Below are positions 33,174 to 43,183 of a stretch of DNA of 63,627 nucleotides, one piece after another. The stretch lies in IMG/VR virus record IMGVR_UViG_3300021341_000078, positions 1-63,627 of that record; one strand, written 5' to 3'. Each line of letters starts with the position of its first letter. Positions within the stretch are counted from its first letter, which is position 1. Source of the stretch: a virus. The position numbers and the translations under genes were made by a program. Below the pieces are notes generated by a model. The model made no database searches and was not told where the DNA came from. It worked only from the letters and a program-made list of their open reading frames with translations.

Positions 33174-34499
33174 CTATGATTCAGGCTGTGGCTGTTGTGG
33201 TAATCTGTTAGGTATGTACTGATCTAGTATTTCATCGTTTACCTCTTCTAGTTCAAACTCTGTTCTATACTCGTTTCTGTTCTTGATGCCTCTGTCTACC
33301 TCCTGCATAGCGATCTCTCTTTCCTTAATCACGTCTCTAAACTCTGCGTTCTTACACTTGAACTCTCAATCGAACTTAGGGTCAAAGTATTTCTTGTATG
33401 CTATGGTCATAGTGTCGCTTAGTAGTTTACCGTATGTGTCGATAGTGCTGTTACCTTGTCTCACAGTCATGCTTTCGATTTCAGAAAAAGCTCCAGTTTC
33501 TTTCTGGAGTCCTACGAGTCTGGTGTCTAGCATGAATATCACCGCAAAGTCTTTGTCGTTTTCTTTTCTGATGTTGATGTAGTCCATATCTATGTTAGAT
33601 AGGTCTAGCGTTGTCACGTTCTGTACTATGTCAGAGATAAGCGGCTTGTATGAGTTGCTAGAACCACCAAACTTGTTGTTCCACATCTCAGCAAAAGCTT
33701 TTACATCCTCTGGGTTCTGGATCTTCTCTTGGTCTAGTGCTACCATAACATTAGGTACAGCGTTGTTCTTGAAGAAGTATAGCTGTCTCTTGTTCGCTTC
33801 TTGGTTAGTTAGTGCCTCGATTACTATTCTCTGTAGCTTAGAGTAACCGTACATAGGACGGAAAGGGTCTCTAAGCATAACCATGTTTACAAACTGTTTA
33901 GGCAAGAACTTCTCTATCTCGTTTTTGATAACGTAGTGATAGTGTTTGATCTCTCCGAACTTGTCGAAAAACTTCTTAACACCTCTAGTATCAAGAACCT
34001 TTACGTACCCATCTTTAGGGGCTTTGTTTAGTAGGTTAATCTGGTTAGGTATAAGACTAATCTCACCGCTACAGAAGTACTGCACAAAGAAGTCTCTAAT
34101 GAAATTATCGAAAGAAAGGTTGTCTGTCACTCATGTGCGAAAAAACAAGCTAGCTTGTTGCATAGCTGAGTTTGCTCCACTATCCTCTCTTACCTCTTTG
34201 GTCTCTGGATCTATAACACAGAACCCATCACGACCGACCATGTCTGTTATTTTATCTATGTACGCACCAGCCATCTTGTTAGTCTTGGCTATTCTGTACA
34301 TAGTGTTGCTGTCTATAGCCACCTTTCAGCAACCTTCTAGGTTAGATACTTCACGTCGTCAAAACTGCGATAGCCCAGAAACAAACTTCTCTTTTGTTGT
34401 CCTCTGTGGTACTACCTTGGGTGTTATTTCTTGAGAGATTTGACTTACAAGGGCGTCAATATTCTGCTCGTTGAAGTTTTGTATGAACTGGTTCGACAT
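33174..34499 (-). CDS. Portal protein
   Basis: 441 residues with four UGA-Gly (QFGRR, EGCGK, RTGVTD, FDGEF). Middle region FLPKQFVNMVMLRDPFRPMYGYS KLQRIVIEAL, and GGSSNSYKPLISDIVQNVTTLDL-NIDMDY, show the phage_portal pattern, including the wing/stem segment. The C-terminus is acidic and Pro/Gln-rich. First gene of the late operon. No Shine-Dalgarno is visible before the ATG. Confidence 0.85.
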
Positions 34500-34512
34500 G
34501 AAGGAGGCATGT

Positions 34513-34540
34513 ACTAAATATCTAGCGTGGGATATTTAGT
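34513..34540. promoter_or_regulatory. Perfect 10-bp hairpin with TAGCGTGG loop
   Basis: ACTAAATATC and GATATTTAGT flank the eight-base loop TAGCGTGG just upstream of the portal gene. The loop octamer recurs in other short intergenic gaps of the element (see 20498, 27377, 30622, 33144, 38958, 55039), so it may be a protein-binding or processing site and not a simple terminator. Confidence 0.55.
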
Positions 34541-34747
34541 AGTTTATCATAATGCTTATAGTCTAGGCTCGTGAAAAATCAAGAGTAAAATATCAAGAAG
34601 ATAAGGTGTCAAAACTTTTGTACTCAAATTAACACAGCATAATGAGATTATGAAGGCAGTCCTTTTTTATTCGTAAATTTGTAATGCTATTTCTCGCCAG
34701 ATTATATGATATCAAAAATTAACGAACCTATCTGTATATAAATAGAT

Positions 34748-35515
34748 ATGAATAAATTTAAGTTTTTTGTTGTAGTCTCGATTTTACTTATTGGTGTTTT
34801 ATATTATAGAATGTCTTTAGGTTCTTCTTATGCATATGAAGAGGAAACTGTGTTTACTGACTTAGAAGAAGCCTCTGAACCAGAAATAAAGTTTGACCCT
34901 CCCCAAATTTTTGCTGAACCTTATGATAAGAAAGATAACTTGAAGGATAAATTACTTAAAAAATGCAATATTTCTAGCCTAAAGAAAAAACTGCGAAAAT
35001 CCTGTGATTATAACGAAACTAGAAACCTTGCTGCAATAATTGCTTCCAAGTCTGAAGGAGAATTCAACATTGGTCAGGTATGTGATATTTGGGATTATTG
35101 TAAAGAGAAATGGGCGTATGTAGATGATCCTGCTACCTCTTTCATTTCCTCCGCATCCAATACAATCAGAATAGGGTTTAAAGGAGATTGTGATGATTTT
35201 GCGGTTGTAAATTCAGCTTTAATACTAGGTATTGGGGGAAGAGTACGGATTAATGTGGCTTATAATGATGATGGAGGTCATGCTTTTACTGAAGTAAATG
35301 TTGGGGATAGTAACATTGATGCCATACAGGCTTACATAAACTATCGATATAAAAAAAGATTAAAACAAAAAGTGAAAATTAACTACAGAGTTTCGTCCGA
35401 TGGAAACAAATGGTTGAATCTTGATTGGTTCTCTGAATATCCTGGTGGAAAGTATTTTAATTTTAATCATGGAACTTCTTATTATATATTGCAAGATTTC
35501 TGTGAAAGTTTTTAA
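34748..35515 (+). CDS. Transglutaminase-like domain protein, exported
   Basis: 255 residues. N-terminal hydrophobic segment (FFVVVSILLIGVLYYRM) acts as anchor or signal. Around residue 140 is FKGDCDDFAVVNSALIL with the catalytic-type Cys, then GGHAFTEVNV with the His: a transglutaminase-like core. Likely cysteine protease/amidase-like or cross-linking activity outside the membrane. AT-richer, with different codon choice (TTA, AAA, TTT) from the surrounding phage genes, opposite strand, no UGA, TAA stop. First gene of an inserted block; its end overlaps a downstream frame. Confidence 0.68.
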   Translation: MNKFKFFVVVSILLIGVLYYRMSLGSSYAYEEETVFTDLEEASEPEIKFDPPQIFAEPYDKKDNLKDKLLKKCNISSLKKKLRKSCDYNETRNLAAIIASKSEGEFNIGQVCDIWDYCKEKWAYVDDPATSFISSASNTIRIGFKGDCDDFAVVNSALILGIGGRVRINVAYNDDGGHAFTEVNVGDSNIDAIQAYINYRYKKRLKQKVKINYRVSSDGNKWLNLDWFSEYPGGKYFNFNHGTSYYILQDFCESF

Positions 35516-35534
35516 CTTTGAGAAAATTGAAGTT

Positions 35535-36209
35535 ATGGTATTCTACACTAGTGATGGAAAAGAAACATTTGGACCATTTTCTTTAGAAGAGTTAAAAGAA
35601 CAAGAACTTGTTAGTACTTCTCTGGTTTATAGTGAAGGAACGCAGTGGGTGAAAGCAATAGACTTACCTGAACTAGCAGATTTCTTTAAGGCCAAGGTCC
35701 CACCACCACCTCACATTCCACCTCCGCCACCTGTTCACCTAGTCAATCAAAATGTTTACCAAAGTAAGATATCTAACGATAAGCCTTTCTCTTTTGATTT
35801 TTCACAAGTGAAGGATAAGGCCTGGATAGTCGCTCTTGTAGTGTTTTTGATAATTGGCGGATTTGGGGTAAACTATTATCAAAATGTCAAAGAGACTGCA
35901 CGTTTAGAGGCGGAGGAAGTAGCAAGTAAAGAATTAAAGAAACAAGAAGAGGCAGCTAAAGCTGAAGAACAACGTATTAAGGAAGTCGAAGGAAAAATCG
36001 CAGAATCTAAGGAAAGGCTTGCGACACTTCAAGGTGATCTAGCCTATGCGCGCCGCAATCAAAGAGAGGTTGAAGAATTCGATATAACCAGAACGCCAAA
36101 GCAAGGTAGGGAGCAGAAGGCCGAAGCGAGAAGGGAAGTTAATAGAATTCAAAAACAGATCGACCAGGAGAAAAAAAGAATAGAAGATCTTGAGGCAATG
36201 CTATACTAA
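35535..36209 (+). CDS. GYF_2-domain membrane protein with coiled coil
   Basis: 224 residues from the ATG at 35535. Residues 1-60 (FYTSDGKETFGPFSLEELKE...VYSEGTQWVKAIDLPEL) are a GYF_2 domain, common in Bacteroidota membrane proteins. A proline-rich linker, one transmembrane helix (AWIVALVVFLIIGGFGVNYY) and a long charged coiled coil follow. GYF_2 normally binds proline-rich peptides. Standard code; stop TAA. Second gene of the inserted block. Confidence 0.78.
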   Translation: MVFYTSDGKETFGPFSLEELKEQELVSTSLVYSEGTQWVKAIDLPELADFFKAKVPPPPHIPPPPPVHLVNQNVYQSKISNDKPFSFDFSQVKDKAWIVALVVFLIIGGFGVNYYQNVKETARLEAEEVASKELKKQEEAAKAEEQRIKEVEGKIAESKERLATLQGDLAYARRNQREVEEFDITRTPKQGREQKAEARREVNRIQKQIDQEKKRIEDLEAMLY

Positions 36210-36294
36210 TTGGTCTATTACCGATTGACAGAGATTTGTACGGCCAGATTGACCGAAACAACTATCTTCAAATTTCAGTAAAATTAAATTGAGT

Positions 36295-36323
36295 AGAGCG
36301 TATCTAGAGTTTAGATACGCTCT
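36295..36323. terminator. Strong 12-bp hairpin between cargo genes
   Basis: AGAGCGTATCTA and TAGATACGCTCT form a perfect 12-bp stem with a five-base loop. There is no long T-run, so it may be a bidirectional transcription stop or a structured leader of the next gene. Confidence 0.5.
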
Positions 36324-36356
36324 ATTTAAATAGAGTACGTTCCGTCAGATACTATC

Positions 36357-37610
36357 ATGGGAATAAAGTCATTGATTTACCTTGTAACCGCTCTAGTAAT
36401 TAGTGTCGTAATCTTAGACATTAAAAGCGATATACACAAAAAAAGAACATATGATGAAGACTACAGTAAAGTCCTAAACATCAAGTATGGACTATTAAGC
36501 TTAGATGAGTGGAAAGACAAGGCTTATATCGTACTAAGACAAAACATTAATGAATTCAACTTCAATAATTCAGACAAGCAGACACTAAAGAGCCAGATTG
36601 AAGAACTACTATATACTCTTTTAGATGAAGTTAAGGAGGTAGTTGAGGAAAGTAGTACTTTGAATGGTGCGATTCCTAGCGAGGTGGCGAATTTTCTACG
36701 ATCGTTGGTGATCGATTTTGGAGTCATTGAGAATAATATACCTGATTTTGCCGATTCCATAATGGCAGAACTCAATGATCCTCGTAATCAAAATCAGGTA
36801 AAGAGCATAATCAATACCAAGTTGAGATCTATTCTGGAACTTGATGTGCCAAGGACTGACTTAGAGTTTAGATCATTCTATTTTGAGTTATATAACTGCA
36901 CAAGTTACTTGGAGTGTGGTGAAGAAATCAAAAACAAGTTAAAGCCTATAGAGGAAAGCATTGAATGTAAGAAGAAAATTCTATATGGATGCGCGGCTTT
37001 ATTGATTTTTATTGCCTTGTTCCCACAGAGAAAAGTAGATTTAGGAGATATTGTTCCTTTAACAATGGCAAGTATAGGTCTACTGTATGCAGGGATATAT
37101 TATCCAATGATTTCTGTTGATGCCAGGGTTAGTGAATTTGACTTTAAGTTGCTAGGAATGAATGTAGAATTTGGAGAACAAGTTATATTCTATCAATCGA
37201 AGAGTATTCTTGAAGTCGTAGGTTTGCTAATAAGTGAATCCAATATAGATAGTGTGTTTGTCGGGTTTTTAATCTTATTTTTTAGTGTCCTATTTCCGAT
37301 ATCCAAAATGTTGCTTTCCCTTGTATTTTACTTTAACCGTAAGAGCAGAGTTATATTCTATATAGTTACTAAGCTTAGTAAATGGTCTATGGCTGATGTA
37401 TTTGTGGTTGCCATCTTTATGTCGTTTATAGGCTTACGTAGTTTAGTGAAAAGCCAGGTTCTGAGTATTGAGAGCGGAAACCCATTCATTGACATTGTAG
37501 CAACCGACAACACCTCTTTAGAAATAGGTTTTGTCTGCTTCACCTTCTATTGTTTAATCAGTATTTTGATGTCTGCGAAAATTGGGAAATTACCAAAACA
37601 CTTCAGTTAG
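36357..37610 (+). CDS. PqiA-like membrane protein
   Basis: 417 residues. An N-terminal membrane segment and a soluble region of about 190 residues are followed by four hydrophobic helices. The last half has PqiA (paraquat-inducible protein A) features: YYPMISVDARVSEFDFKLLG, FLILFFSVLFPISKMLLSL and LSKWSMADVFVVAIFMSFIG. PqiA proteins belong to envelope lipid-transport systems. The soluble N-terminal domain is an extra part without known relatives to me. No UGA, TAG stop. Third gene of the inserted block. Confidence 0.78.
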   Translation: MGIKSLIYLVTALVISVVILDIKSDIHKKRTYDEDYSKVLNIKYGLLSLDEWKDKAYIVLRQNINEFNFNNSDKQTLKSQIEELLYTLLDEVKEVVEESSTLNGAIPSEVANFLRSLVIDFGVIENNIPDFADSIMAELNDPRNQNQVKSIINTKLRSILELDVPRTDLEFRSFYFELYNCTSYLECGEEIKNKLKPIEESIECKKKILYGCAALLIFIALFPQRKVDLGDIVPLTMASIGLLYAGIYYPMISVDARVSEFDFKLLGMNVEFGEQVIFYQSKSILEVVGLLISESNIDSVFVGFLILFFSVLFPISKMLLSLVFYFNRKSRVIFYIVTKLSKWSMADVFVVAIFMSFIGLRSLVKSQVLSIESGNPFIDIVATDNTSLEIGFVCFTFYCLISILMSAKIGKLPKHFS

Positions 37611-37632
37611 ACTAGAAGGTTATCTGCATTAC

Positions 37633-38970
37633 TTAGTTTAATATAATTCATCCAAAGGAGTATACTTTAGGAGTCAACTTCCAGTAGCAACGGAACATAA
37701 TACAATCTGCAAAGTCTGGAGACCTACCGATCTTTTCTATGATGTCTTCCTTCTTTATCATTCTGATCTTAGTGTCCTTATCCATGTCTATCTGACACAT
37801 AACATCTAGCTCTTCTATTATTTCTTCTTTGAATCTGTCGTCGTTTATTCTGATGCTTCTTATGTGATCTCTAAGCTCGAAGTAACACTGTGTTTTTAGG
37901 TTCTGGTAGCTAGGCTTGAACTTGTCTATTTTCTCTTCTCTTGACTGTACTGGGGTAGAGTTGTTCTGGAATCATTTACATCTTAGGTTGTCCCTAACTC
38001 CTGCTCAGATACCGTCTGCATCTACAATTATATTCTTACGGTTCACTTTATGCTTCTGTGAGAACTGTACAATCTTATCCTGTAGCACATCTAGTGTGCA
38101 TGTATCATAAACAACCATATCGATCACTTCTCGTCAGTCTCGCACCATTATCACGGCTCTATCTCTACCCATTCTAGCAACGTCTGCTGTTATATATTTC
38201 TCTCAGTTATTCTTTGGGTTTGTGAACATATCACACAGGTCATCATAGTCGTACAACTTTCAAGGCGTGTCATCGTAATCAAAGTTACCATAGAGCAGTC
38301 TTTGCTTCTGCACCTCTGGTAGCTCCTTTAGGTTCTCTATGTAGTGTTCTGAGATGTATTTATTGTCTGTAGCTAGTGAGGTGACAAACTTTGTATTATC
38401 CGCTTGTTTCTTGTCTCTAAATGGCTTGTAGAACTTTTGGTATACCCGACCCTTGTCTGGGTTAAATGTAGCCAGCACTTTACCTATTATGTCATACTGA
38501 TCTAGTTTGTACCTGCATCTAGAGAGTAAAATATTGAACGCTAGCTCTTTGATCTCGTTACCCTCGTCTACGAATCATCAACACACCTCTATGGATCAGA
38601 ATCTAGAGTACATTGGGTCTGAGGGCATCCAACTAGCGTCTAGCAAGAATATCATAGAACCATTTCGATAGTGTATCTGTGAGTCTTGTTGTTTGTATGT
38701 TACATGTTCTTTGGTAAGACCTGATTTAGGTATTACGTCACCCATAAGTGTCATTAGTGTAGATTGTTTTAGTCTCTTGAGTTCGTTACGTGCGATGAAC
38801 CGTCTGGATCAGGGCTTAGCGATGCACATAGTGTTTATCCATGTACATCATAGGTAGGACTTACCTCATCACGCTGCACCTCAATATCAAATAGAAGTAG
38901 TAACCATGTCGGTTAGATACTCCCAACAGTCTCCCTGCTTCTTAGTTAGTGATATCTCTAGCGTGCTCAT
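37633..38970 (-). CDS. terL: Terminase large subunit
   Basis: 446 residues, 15 in-frame UGA codons. The packaging-motor ATPase has Walker A YGGAAGGGKSYLG (five of the glycines are UGA), Walker B-like VCGGFVDEGNE, and the C-terminal nuclease acids in YITADVARMGRD and IIVDADGIGAGV. The stop is TAA at 37633; a UGA in the final FGGIILN is also sense. It starts immediately beside a TTGACA-16-TATAAC promoter. The portal lies 3 kb away, separated by the foreign cargo block. Confidence 0.93.
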
Positions 38971-38975
38971 ACTTG

Positions 38976-39003
38976 GTTATAGTCGTGATCTTGTCTTTGT
39001 CAA
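38976..39003 (-). promoter_or_regulatory. Sigma70-like promoter of terminase
   Basis: TTGACA and TATAAC, 16-base spacer, reading left. The -10 ends six bases before the terminase ATG, so the transcript would begin at or next to the start codon (leaderless). CTAGCGTG at 38958-38965 lies inside the first codons. Confidence 0.65.
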
Positions 39004-39101
39004 ACAAAAACTTTGTCTTGTTTTCGTCCAGATTAATAGAGTTGATTTGCTTTTAAGGTTATAATTTGGCACACTCAACGTACCAACACAAACCAAAAAC
39101 T

Positions 39102-40136
39102 ATGTTCGTACTAAATCTATTGGCTGGTATCACAGCCGTTTTGGGTGGCTACTACAGGTTTTTGAAGTTCTCTCGAATAAATGATGAGGTTGAAGAATAC
39201 AAGAAAAAGAACGGTAGAATATGGGAAAAAATAGATAACTCGAAATTCAGAGAACTACCAGCCATTGTTATTAGGTGGTATCTACGACTAAGTACGCCTT
39301 TCAAGAATATTTACGCGGAGCTTGAAAAAAGAGGCGTAAGTGGGAAAGTTCCTAAGTTCTTTTACTATGGCTTTATGATAATAGGCACAGCGTGTTTTAG
39401 TCTTTCCTTATTCGCTTTTCAAAACCACCTACTTTACTTTGTTTTCTTGCTTTTGTTCTTGGGTATCCCTGTAGTTTTTCAAAATGATCAGACCTTTAAT
39501 TTATCTGAAGGTCAGGGAATTTACGCTTTTGGTAAGTACATGACTATACTTTTCCTTAGCCTTTTGATAACATCTTCTTCGCTCATCCTTGGGGATGAAG
39601 TAACTTGGAATGATTTTAGTATTGTATCAGACTTAGAAGTAAGGACACTAGTTTTTTCGATACTTTTTAGCAATGTAATATTTGATCTTCTGACCGTATT
39701 CATAACGTACTTCATTCTTAAGAGAGCACTAAACAACCGACGATTCCTTTTCCTCTTTATATCCCTTGACATCATAATGTCAGCGTGTTTCTCTATTTAC
39801 TCCATCTATTTTGGCTTGCTAGGCACAGAGCAGAGTATAGACCTTCTGGAAGCAACACGTATGCTTATAGGTCTTTCTCCAGATGGTAGTATGTGGCAGT
39901 TTGGGTCTTACTTTTGGGCGATGCACACTACCTTCATACCGACACTAATATACTTGAGTGTGTTAATCCTGATGATTATAGCAAAGTACATAACGATACC
40001 TGTAGCTAATTTTTTCTACAGAGCAAGTGTTACTGAAGACCCATACATGATGTACGCCTTTTTCTACGTTACATTGTCTGGTATCTTCCTTTTGATAAGT
40101 TTTGTAATGGGATATTACTTAAAAAGCCCCTCGTAA
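39102..40136 (+). CDS. Polytopic membrane protein
   Basis: 344 residues from ATG at 39102, chosen over an in-frame TTG at 39066 because the leader ACCAACACAAACCAAAAACTATG resembles other starts in the element. Seven or eight hydrophobic segments, an N-terminal basic loop, no conserved motif recognised. About 20 glycines and no UGA, on the strand opposite its neighbours, TAA stop: readable in both codes. Could be superinfection exclusion or another prophage-expressed envelope function; this is inference. Confidence 0.65.
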   Translation: MFVLNLLAGITAVLGGYYRFLKFSRINDEVEEYKKKNGRIWEKIDNSKFRELPAIVIRWYLRLSTPFKNIYAELEKRGVSGKVPKFFYYGFMIIGTACFSLSLFAFQNHLLYFVFLLLFLGIPVVFQNDQTFNLSEGQGIYAFGKYMTILFLSLLITSSSLILGDEVTWNDFSIVSDLEVRTLVFSILFSNVIFDLLTVFITYFILKRALNNRRFLFLFISLDIIMSACFSIYSIYFGLLGTEQSIDLLEATRMLIGLSPDGSMWQFGSYFWAMHTTFIPTLIYLSVLILMIIAKYITIPVANFFYRASVTEDPYMMYAFFYVTLSGIFLLISFVMGYYLKSPS

Positions 40137-40145
40137 GAAGGGCTT
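40124..40145 (+). terminator. Hairpin terminator
   Basis: AAGCCC...GGGCTT stem spanning the end of the membrane-protein gene, followed by a weakly T-rich stretch. Confidence 0.5.
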
Positions 40146-40169
40146 GTATATTCTTAGACTACTTAGCTT

Positions 40170-40466
40170 TTAGTACTTCAAGTATCTGTATATAGCTACT
40201 AATATTCAAACGACTAAACCATACGGTCACATTGCTACTACAAGCAGATTAAACAGCTTTTGTCATATCGTTTCACTCTCGGTTCAGTATGATGGATCGT
40301 ATTCTGACATCTGAATTATCAGAAATCAGAGAAACCCTATAGCTATCCACATAGTTACTGCCACAAACAGTGGAACTTCTTCTGTTCAACTAGCAGAGAC
40401 ATTAGAAGAATTTGCTGCATTAGTAGCTGCGATAGCAGCGAACATCGATGCTGTTGTTGCACTCAT
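40170..40466 (-). CDS. Small two-TM protein
   Basis: 98 residues, two hydrophobic helices (FVAVTMWIAIGFLGFLIIQM and LVVAMGPYGLVVGILVAIYR) around a polar loop, with six UGA-Gly. Last gene of the 40-43 kb minus operon. Function unknown. Confidence 0.65.
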
Positions 40467-40489
40467 TTGTAATTATTTAGGGTATAAAA

Positions 40490-40618
40490 CTAACTATTAT
40501 TAAGAAGGAGTATTAAGAGTAAGGAAACCACAACAAGCCAACTCATTGCCCCCATCTCGTCGTTAAGTATGAATCATATAATGAAACAGACAATAATATT
40601 TACCAACATCAAAAACAT
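40490..40618 (-). CDS. Tiny membrane peptide
   Basis: 42 residues with two hydrophobic stretches and one UGA-Gly (CFII-G-FIL). Sits in line in the minus operon. Confidence 0.5.
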
Positions 40619-40633
40619 GAGTAAAATATAAAA

Positions 40634-40996
40634 CTACTTAGCACCAGTCTTTGGTAACACCTTTGTCTTGAACTGTTTTACTAGGTGTGCTTCTGTGTAT
40701 TCTGCTCAGTCCTTAGTGTGTGTTGTTATCCCAAAGTTTTTACACACGTCTATGATGTCTTCTTTGCGTAATATATCGGCGCAAACCCTAGGTGGCATCG
40801 TTAGCAAAACGTCTTTGGTGCGTATGTAGCTATCCAGAGCGTCTATATTTATCTTGTTGATGTGTACTGCTCCTAGAGCCATTATGTGTAACTCTTCTAT
40901 TTGTTCTTGTTGCTTGCTTATAATATTACCTTGTGCGTTTTGTGTGATAGCAAGAACTATACAGGCTATAGATAATAGGACTACTGCGATTTGCAT
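40634..40996 (-). CDS. Membrane-anchored small protein
   Basis: 120 residues: N-terminal transmembrane helix, short coiled coil, then a globular part ending KTGAK. One UGA-Gly at codon 97; without it the protein would end 23 residues early. The start overlaps the upstream gene's stop. Confidence 0.62.
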
Positions 40997-41310
40997 GGGA
41001 TATCTTTATGAAGTAAAGTGAAGTTCAATAACTCGCGGTATCAGCTCTCTTCAACCTTAAATGTTATCTCTTTATCTCTACAAAACACTTCCATTTCATG
41101 ACGCCTAAATAGAGAGTGATGCTTATTCAATCTCTCCTCGTCAGAGTACTTTCAAGAAAGATTTATCGATATATACAGATTCTCATAAAGAGGTATAACT
41201 ACATAATCCTTTCCAGAGAGGTTACACAAGTCTATCATAGGCATTAGATAAATTGCGTCGTTGTGCTTCTTTTGTACGTCATCACAACAGTCTTTTCTTT
41301 TTCAAAACAT
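40981..41310 (-). CDS. Hypothetical cytoplasmic protein
   Basis: 109 residues, charged, three UGA-Gly, an N-terminal GKRKDCCDD. No domain recognised. Overlaps neighbours on both sides, as expected in a compact operon. Confidence 0.58.
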
Positions 41311-41495
41311 TATAGTATTGCGTATAGAAAGGTAAAAAACATTCATAGAACTAGTATTAGAAGTCCTACGTAGATCGGTGTGTTGCTAGGTGTGGTACGT
41401 AAGAAGTACTTTATCATCTCTGTAGATGGTGGCTTGGCTTTTGGGTCAGGATTGTGCTTAATTGGTGGCACTGGTAGCCTTCGCTTCTGGGACAT
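41310..41495 (-). CDS. Small single-TM protein
   Basis: 61 residues: basic, proline-rich N-terminus and a C-terminal transmembrane helix (IYVGLLILVLGMFFTFLYAI), whose LG is UGA. TAATG junction with the next gene. Confidence 0.6.
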
Positions 41496-41514
41496 GTGTG
41501 TGTTACTTGTAAAA

Positions 41515-41757
41515 CTAGTCCTCTATCTTCTCTAAAATACTTGCGTGTATTAGGCGGTGTCACAATGGACCATCTGCTACATCACGTAGAGATACGGTAA
41601 ACACTCATTCTAGTCTAGTAGCGCTATAATCATCAAAGGTAGATGCTTCGTACGCAACATTAGACAGATACTCTTCAAGAGAGATCCTGATTACTGTTCA
41701 TACTATTCACTCATAAAAACCTTCTGTTACTCTCACTTTGTCTCAGTACTTAAACAT
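41515..41757 (-). CDS. KOW/SH3-like small protein
   Basis: 80 residues. The start FKYGDKVRVTEGFYEGIVGTVIRI has the KOW/SH3-barrel pattern found in ribosome- and RNA polymerase-binding proteins; four of its glycines are UGA. Could bind RNA polymerase or ribosomes; function not established. Confidence 0.62.
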
Positions 41758-41781
41758 CTTGCGTAGGGTTACTTGTAAAAA

Positions 41782-42177
41782 CTATCTCTCTATCTTTATG
41801 TTGATGCTGTCAAAAAGTGGGCTTTCATCTTTCCCTGTTATCTCTTGGTGTTGTTTATTCTTCCACGTGTCTTTGTAGTTGTTGCACAAGTTGAAGATTA
41901 CTCCTGCAACATTTTTTCATTGGAAGAGCTGTCATTCCGCATAAGCTTGGCAAATAAAGTCTATCTTTTTTAATGTGTCCGAAAACTTTTCTGGGAGGTC
42001 GTAGAAATATCAGTGACCTAGTAGCATTTCAGCTAAAAAGCCTCTTTTGTAGATAGGTAATCAATTCTCAGATTGCTTCACACAATAAGCAATAAACTTA
42101 TCCCAAAGCTCTTTAGGATTCTTAATCTTGCGTGGTCTTCAGCCTTTGTTCTTCTTAGCTGGTGCTTTCTTTGGCAT
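41782..42177 (-). CDS. Terminase small subunit-like
   Basis: 131 residues, six UGA-Gly. The start KNKGGRPRKIKNPKELWDKFIAYC and the helical middle match small DNA-packaging proteins that contain an N-terminal helix-turn-helix and oligomerise. The TerL gene is 2.8 kb downstream in the same direction. Confidence 0.72.
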
Positions 42178-42364
42178 CTTCAAACAGGTCAATAATAAAC
42201 TTCTCTACTCTCTCTTGCAGCTCTATAAGTAAGTATGAAAAGGTTTTCTTAATATTTTCTACATCTTCTTCGCTTAGAATATCTATCTCTTTTTGAGACA
42301 TGTTGTTCAACTCGAAGTACTCCTCTAGCGCTCTAGATTTTACGATATCGTTGCGTTTAATCAT
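42155..42364 (-). CDS. Small acidic helical protein
   Basis: 69 residues without glycine, so its code cannot be told. Overlaps the terminase small-subunit start by 23 bases and its own start overlaps the upstream gene's stop. Unknown role. Confidence 0.55.
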   Translation of the reverse strand: MIKRNDIVKSRALEEYFELNNMSQKEIDILSEEDVENIKKTFSYLLIELQERVEKFIIDLFEDAKESTS

Positions 42365-42707
42365 CTTTTTTTATAGTAACTAAACTGCTTTCTACTAGGG
42401 AGTATAACTGGTTAGGGGTGAGTCATTCTAGACTCTTTTCTTGTAGATCTACTACTGGTAGTTCTACCTCGTGTTCTTGTAGTTCTTGGAACTCTTTTTT
42501 TAGTGCTTCTTCTTTACCTTTCTTGATTTTCCCTTTAGTGTAGTACTTCTTTACTAGCAGGCTTTTTGCTTCTTCATATGCTTTGAAGTTTTCTTGATAA
42601 GCGTTTCTAAGTTTGATTAGTCACATAGCTTCTTTCACGCCTAGCTTGCAGTCCATGAGCGCTAATAGTGAGTCGTATACAGCTTGAGTAAAGTAGAGGT
42701 TTTTCAT
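42357..42707 (-). CDS. Hypothetical helical protein
   Basis: 116 residues, Lys/Glu-rich, two UGA-Gly (EAMGLIK, LEGLTP). TAATG junction with the preceding membrane gene. No family recognised. Confidence 0.6.
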
Positions 42708-42892
42708 TATCCTGTTATAATTAGTGCTAAATCTGCATAGGTAAGGTTGAAGATAACCAGTAGCAAAAAGTAGAGGCAGAAACCAAGAGCTGCATACCTC
42801 AAGTACTTAAGTTCAAAAGTTACTATTGCCATGAACACCATAAAAAGAGAAGCTGGCATTACAATGTAAAGACTCAATTCGTATAACCACAT
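42707..42892 (-). CDS. Small two-TM protein
   Basis: 61 residues, nearly all hydrophobic in two helices. Two glycines, both GGN. Second gene of the operon. Confidence 0.55.
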   Translation of the reverse strand: MWLYELSLYIVMPASLFMVFMAIVTFELKYLRYAALGFCLYFLLLVIFNLTYADLALIITG

Positions 42893-42893
42893 C

Positions 42894-43061
42894 TTATAAG
42901 TTAGTTATTAAAACACGTACTAGGTCTTGCAAGTTTATGTAACAAATGTCGCCGTTGGTGAACTGTATTTGTACAATTTTCTTTGCATGTAACCTGTTGT
43001 AAAACGTCTGTCTACTTACGCTATAGAACTGCGTATACTCTTTTACACTTTGGAACAACAT
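42894..43061 (-). CDS. Small HTH DNA-binding protein
   Basis: 55 residues: VKEYTQFYSVSRQTFYNRLHA is a helix-turn-helix, with a short beta wing after it (IVQIQFTNGDICYINL), as in MerR/excisionase-type regulators. First gene of the minus operon behind a 24-base leader; may autoregulate or act as excisionase. No UGA. Confidence 0.65.
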   Translation of the reverse strand: MLFQSVKEYTQFYSVSRQTFYNRLHAKKIVQIQFTNGDICYINLQDLVRVLITNL

Positions 43062-43090
43062 ACAACATCTATGACAAGTAAACTATCGAC

Positions 43091-43118
43091 ACTATAGTTA
43101 CAGTTTTGGAAATTGCAA
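43091..43118 (-). promoter_or_regulatory. Sigma70-like promoter of 40-43 kb operon
   Basis: TTGCAA and TATAGT with a 16-base spacer, reading left toward the HTH gene. Same spacing as the terminase and 44.6-kb promoters. Confidence 0.6.
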
Positions 43119-43150
43119 GTGATTCTAACAGGGTCGATTTCGACCTAATT

Positions 43151-43183
43151 AAAAAAACTCTCCCTACTTAAACTTCAGGAGAG
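43151..43183 (-). terminator. Rho-independent terminator
   Basis: On the minus strand, CTCTCC...GGAGAG stem followed by seven T. It closes the 156-residue gene to its right. Confidence 0.7.

Noticed and set aside
43120-43160. GGTCGATTTCGACC as a tRNA T-arm
   Set aside because: No acceptor, D- or anticodon arm around it; probably a palindromic site only.
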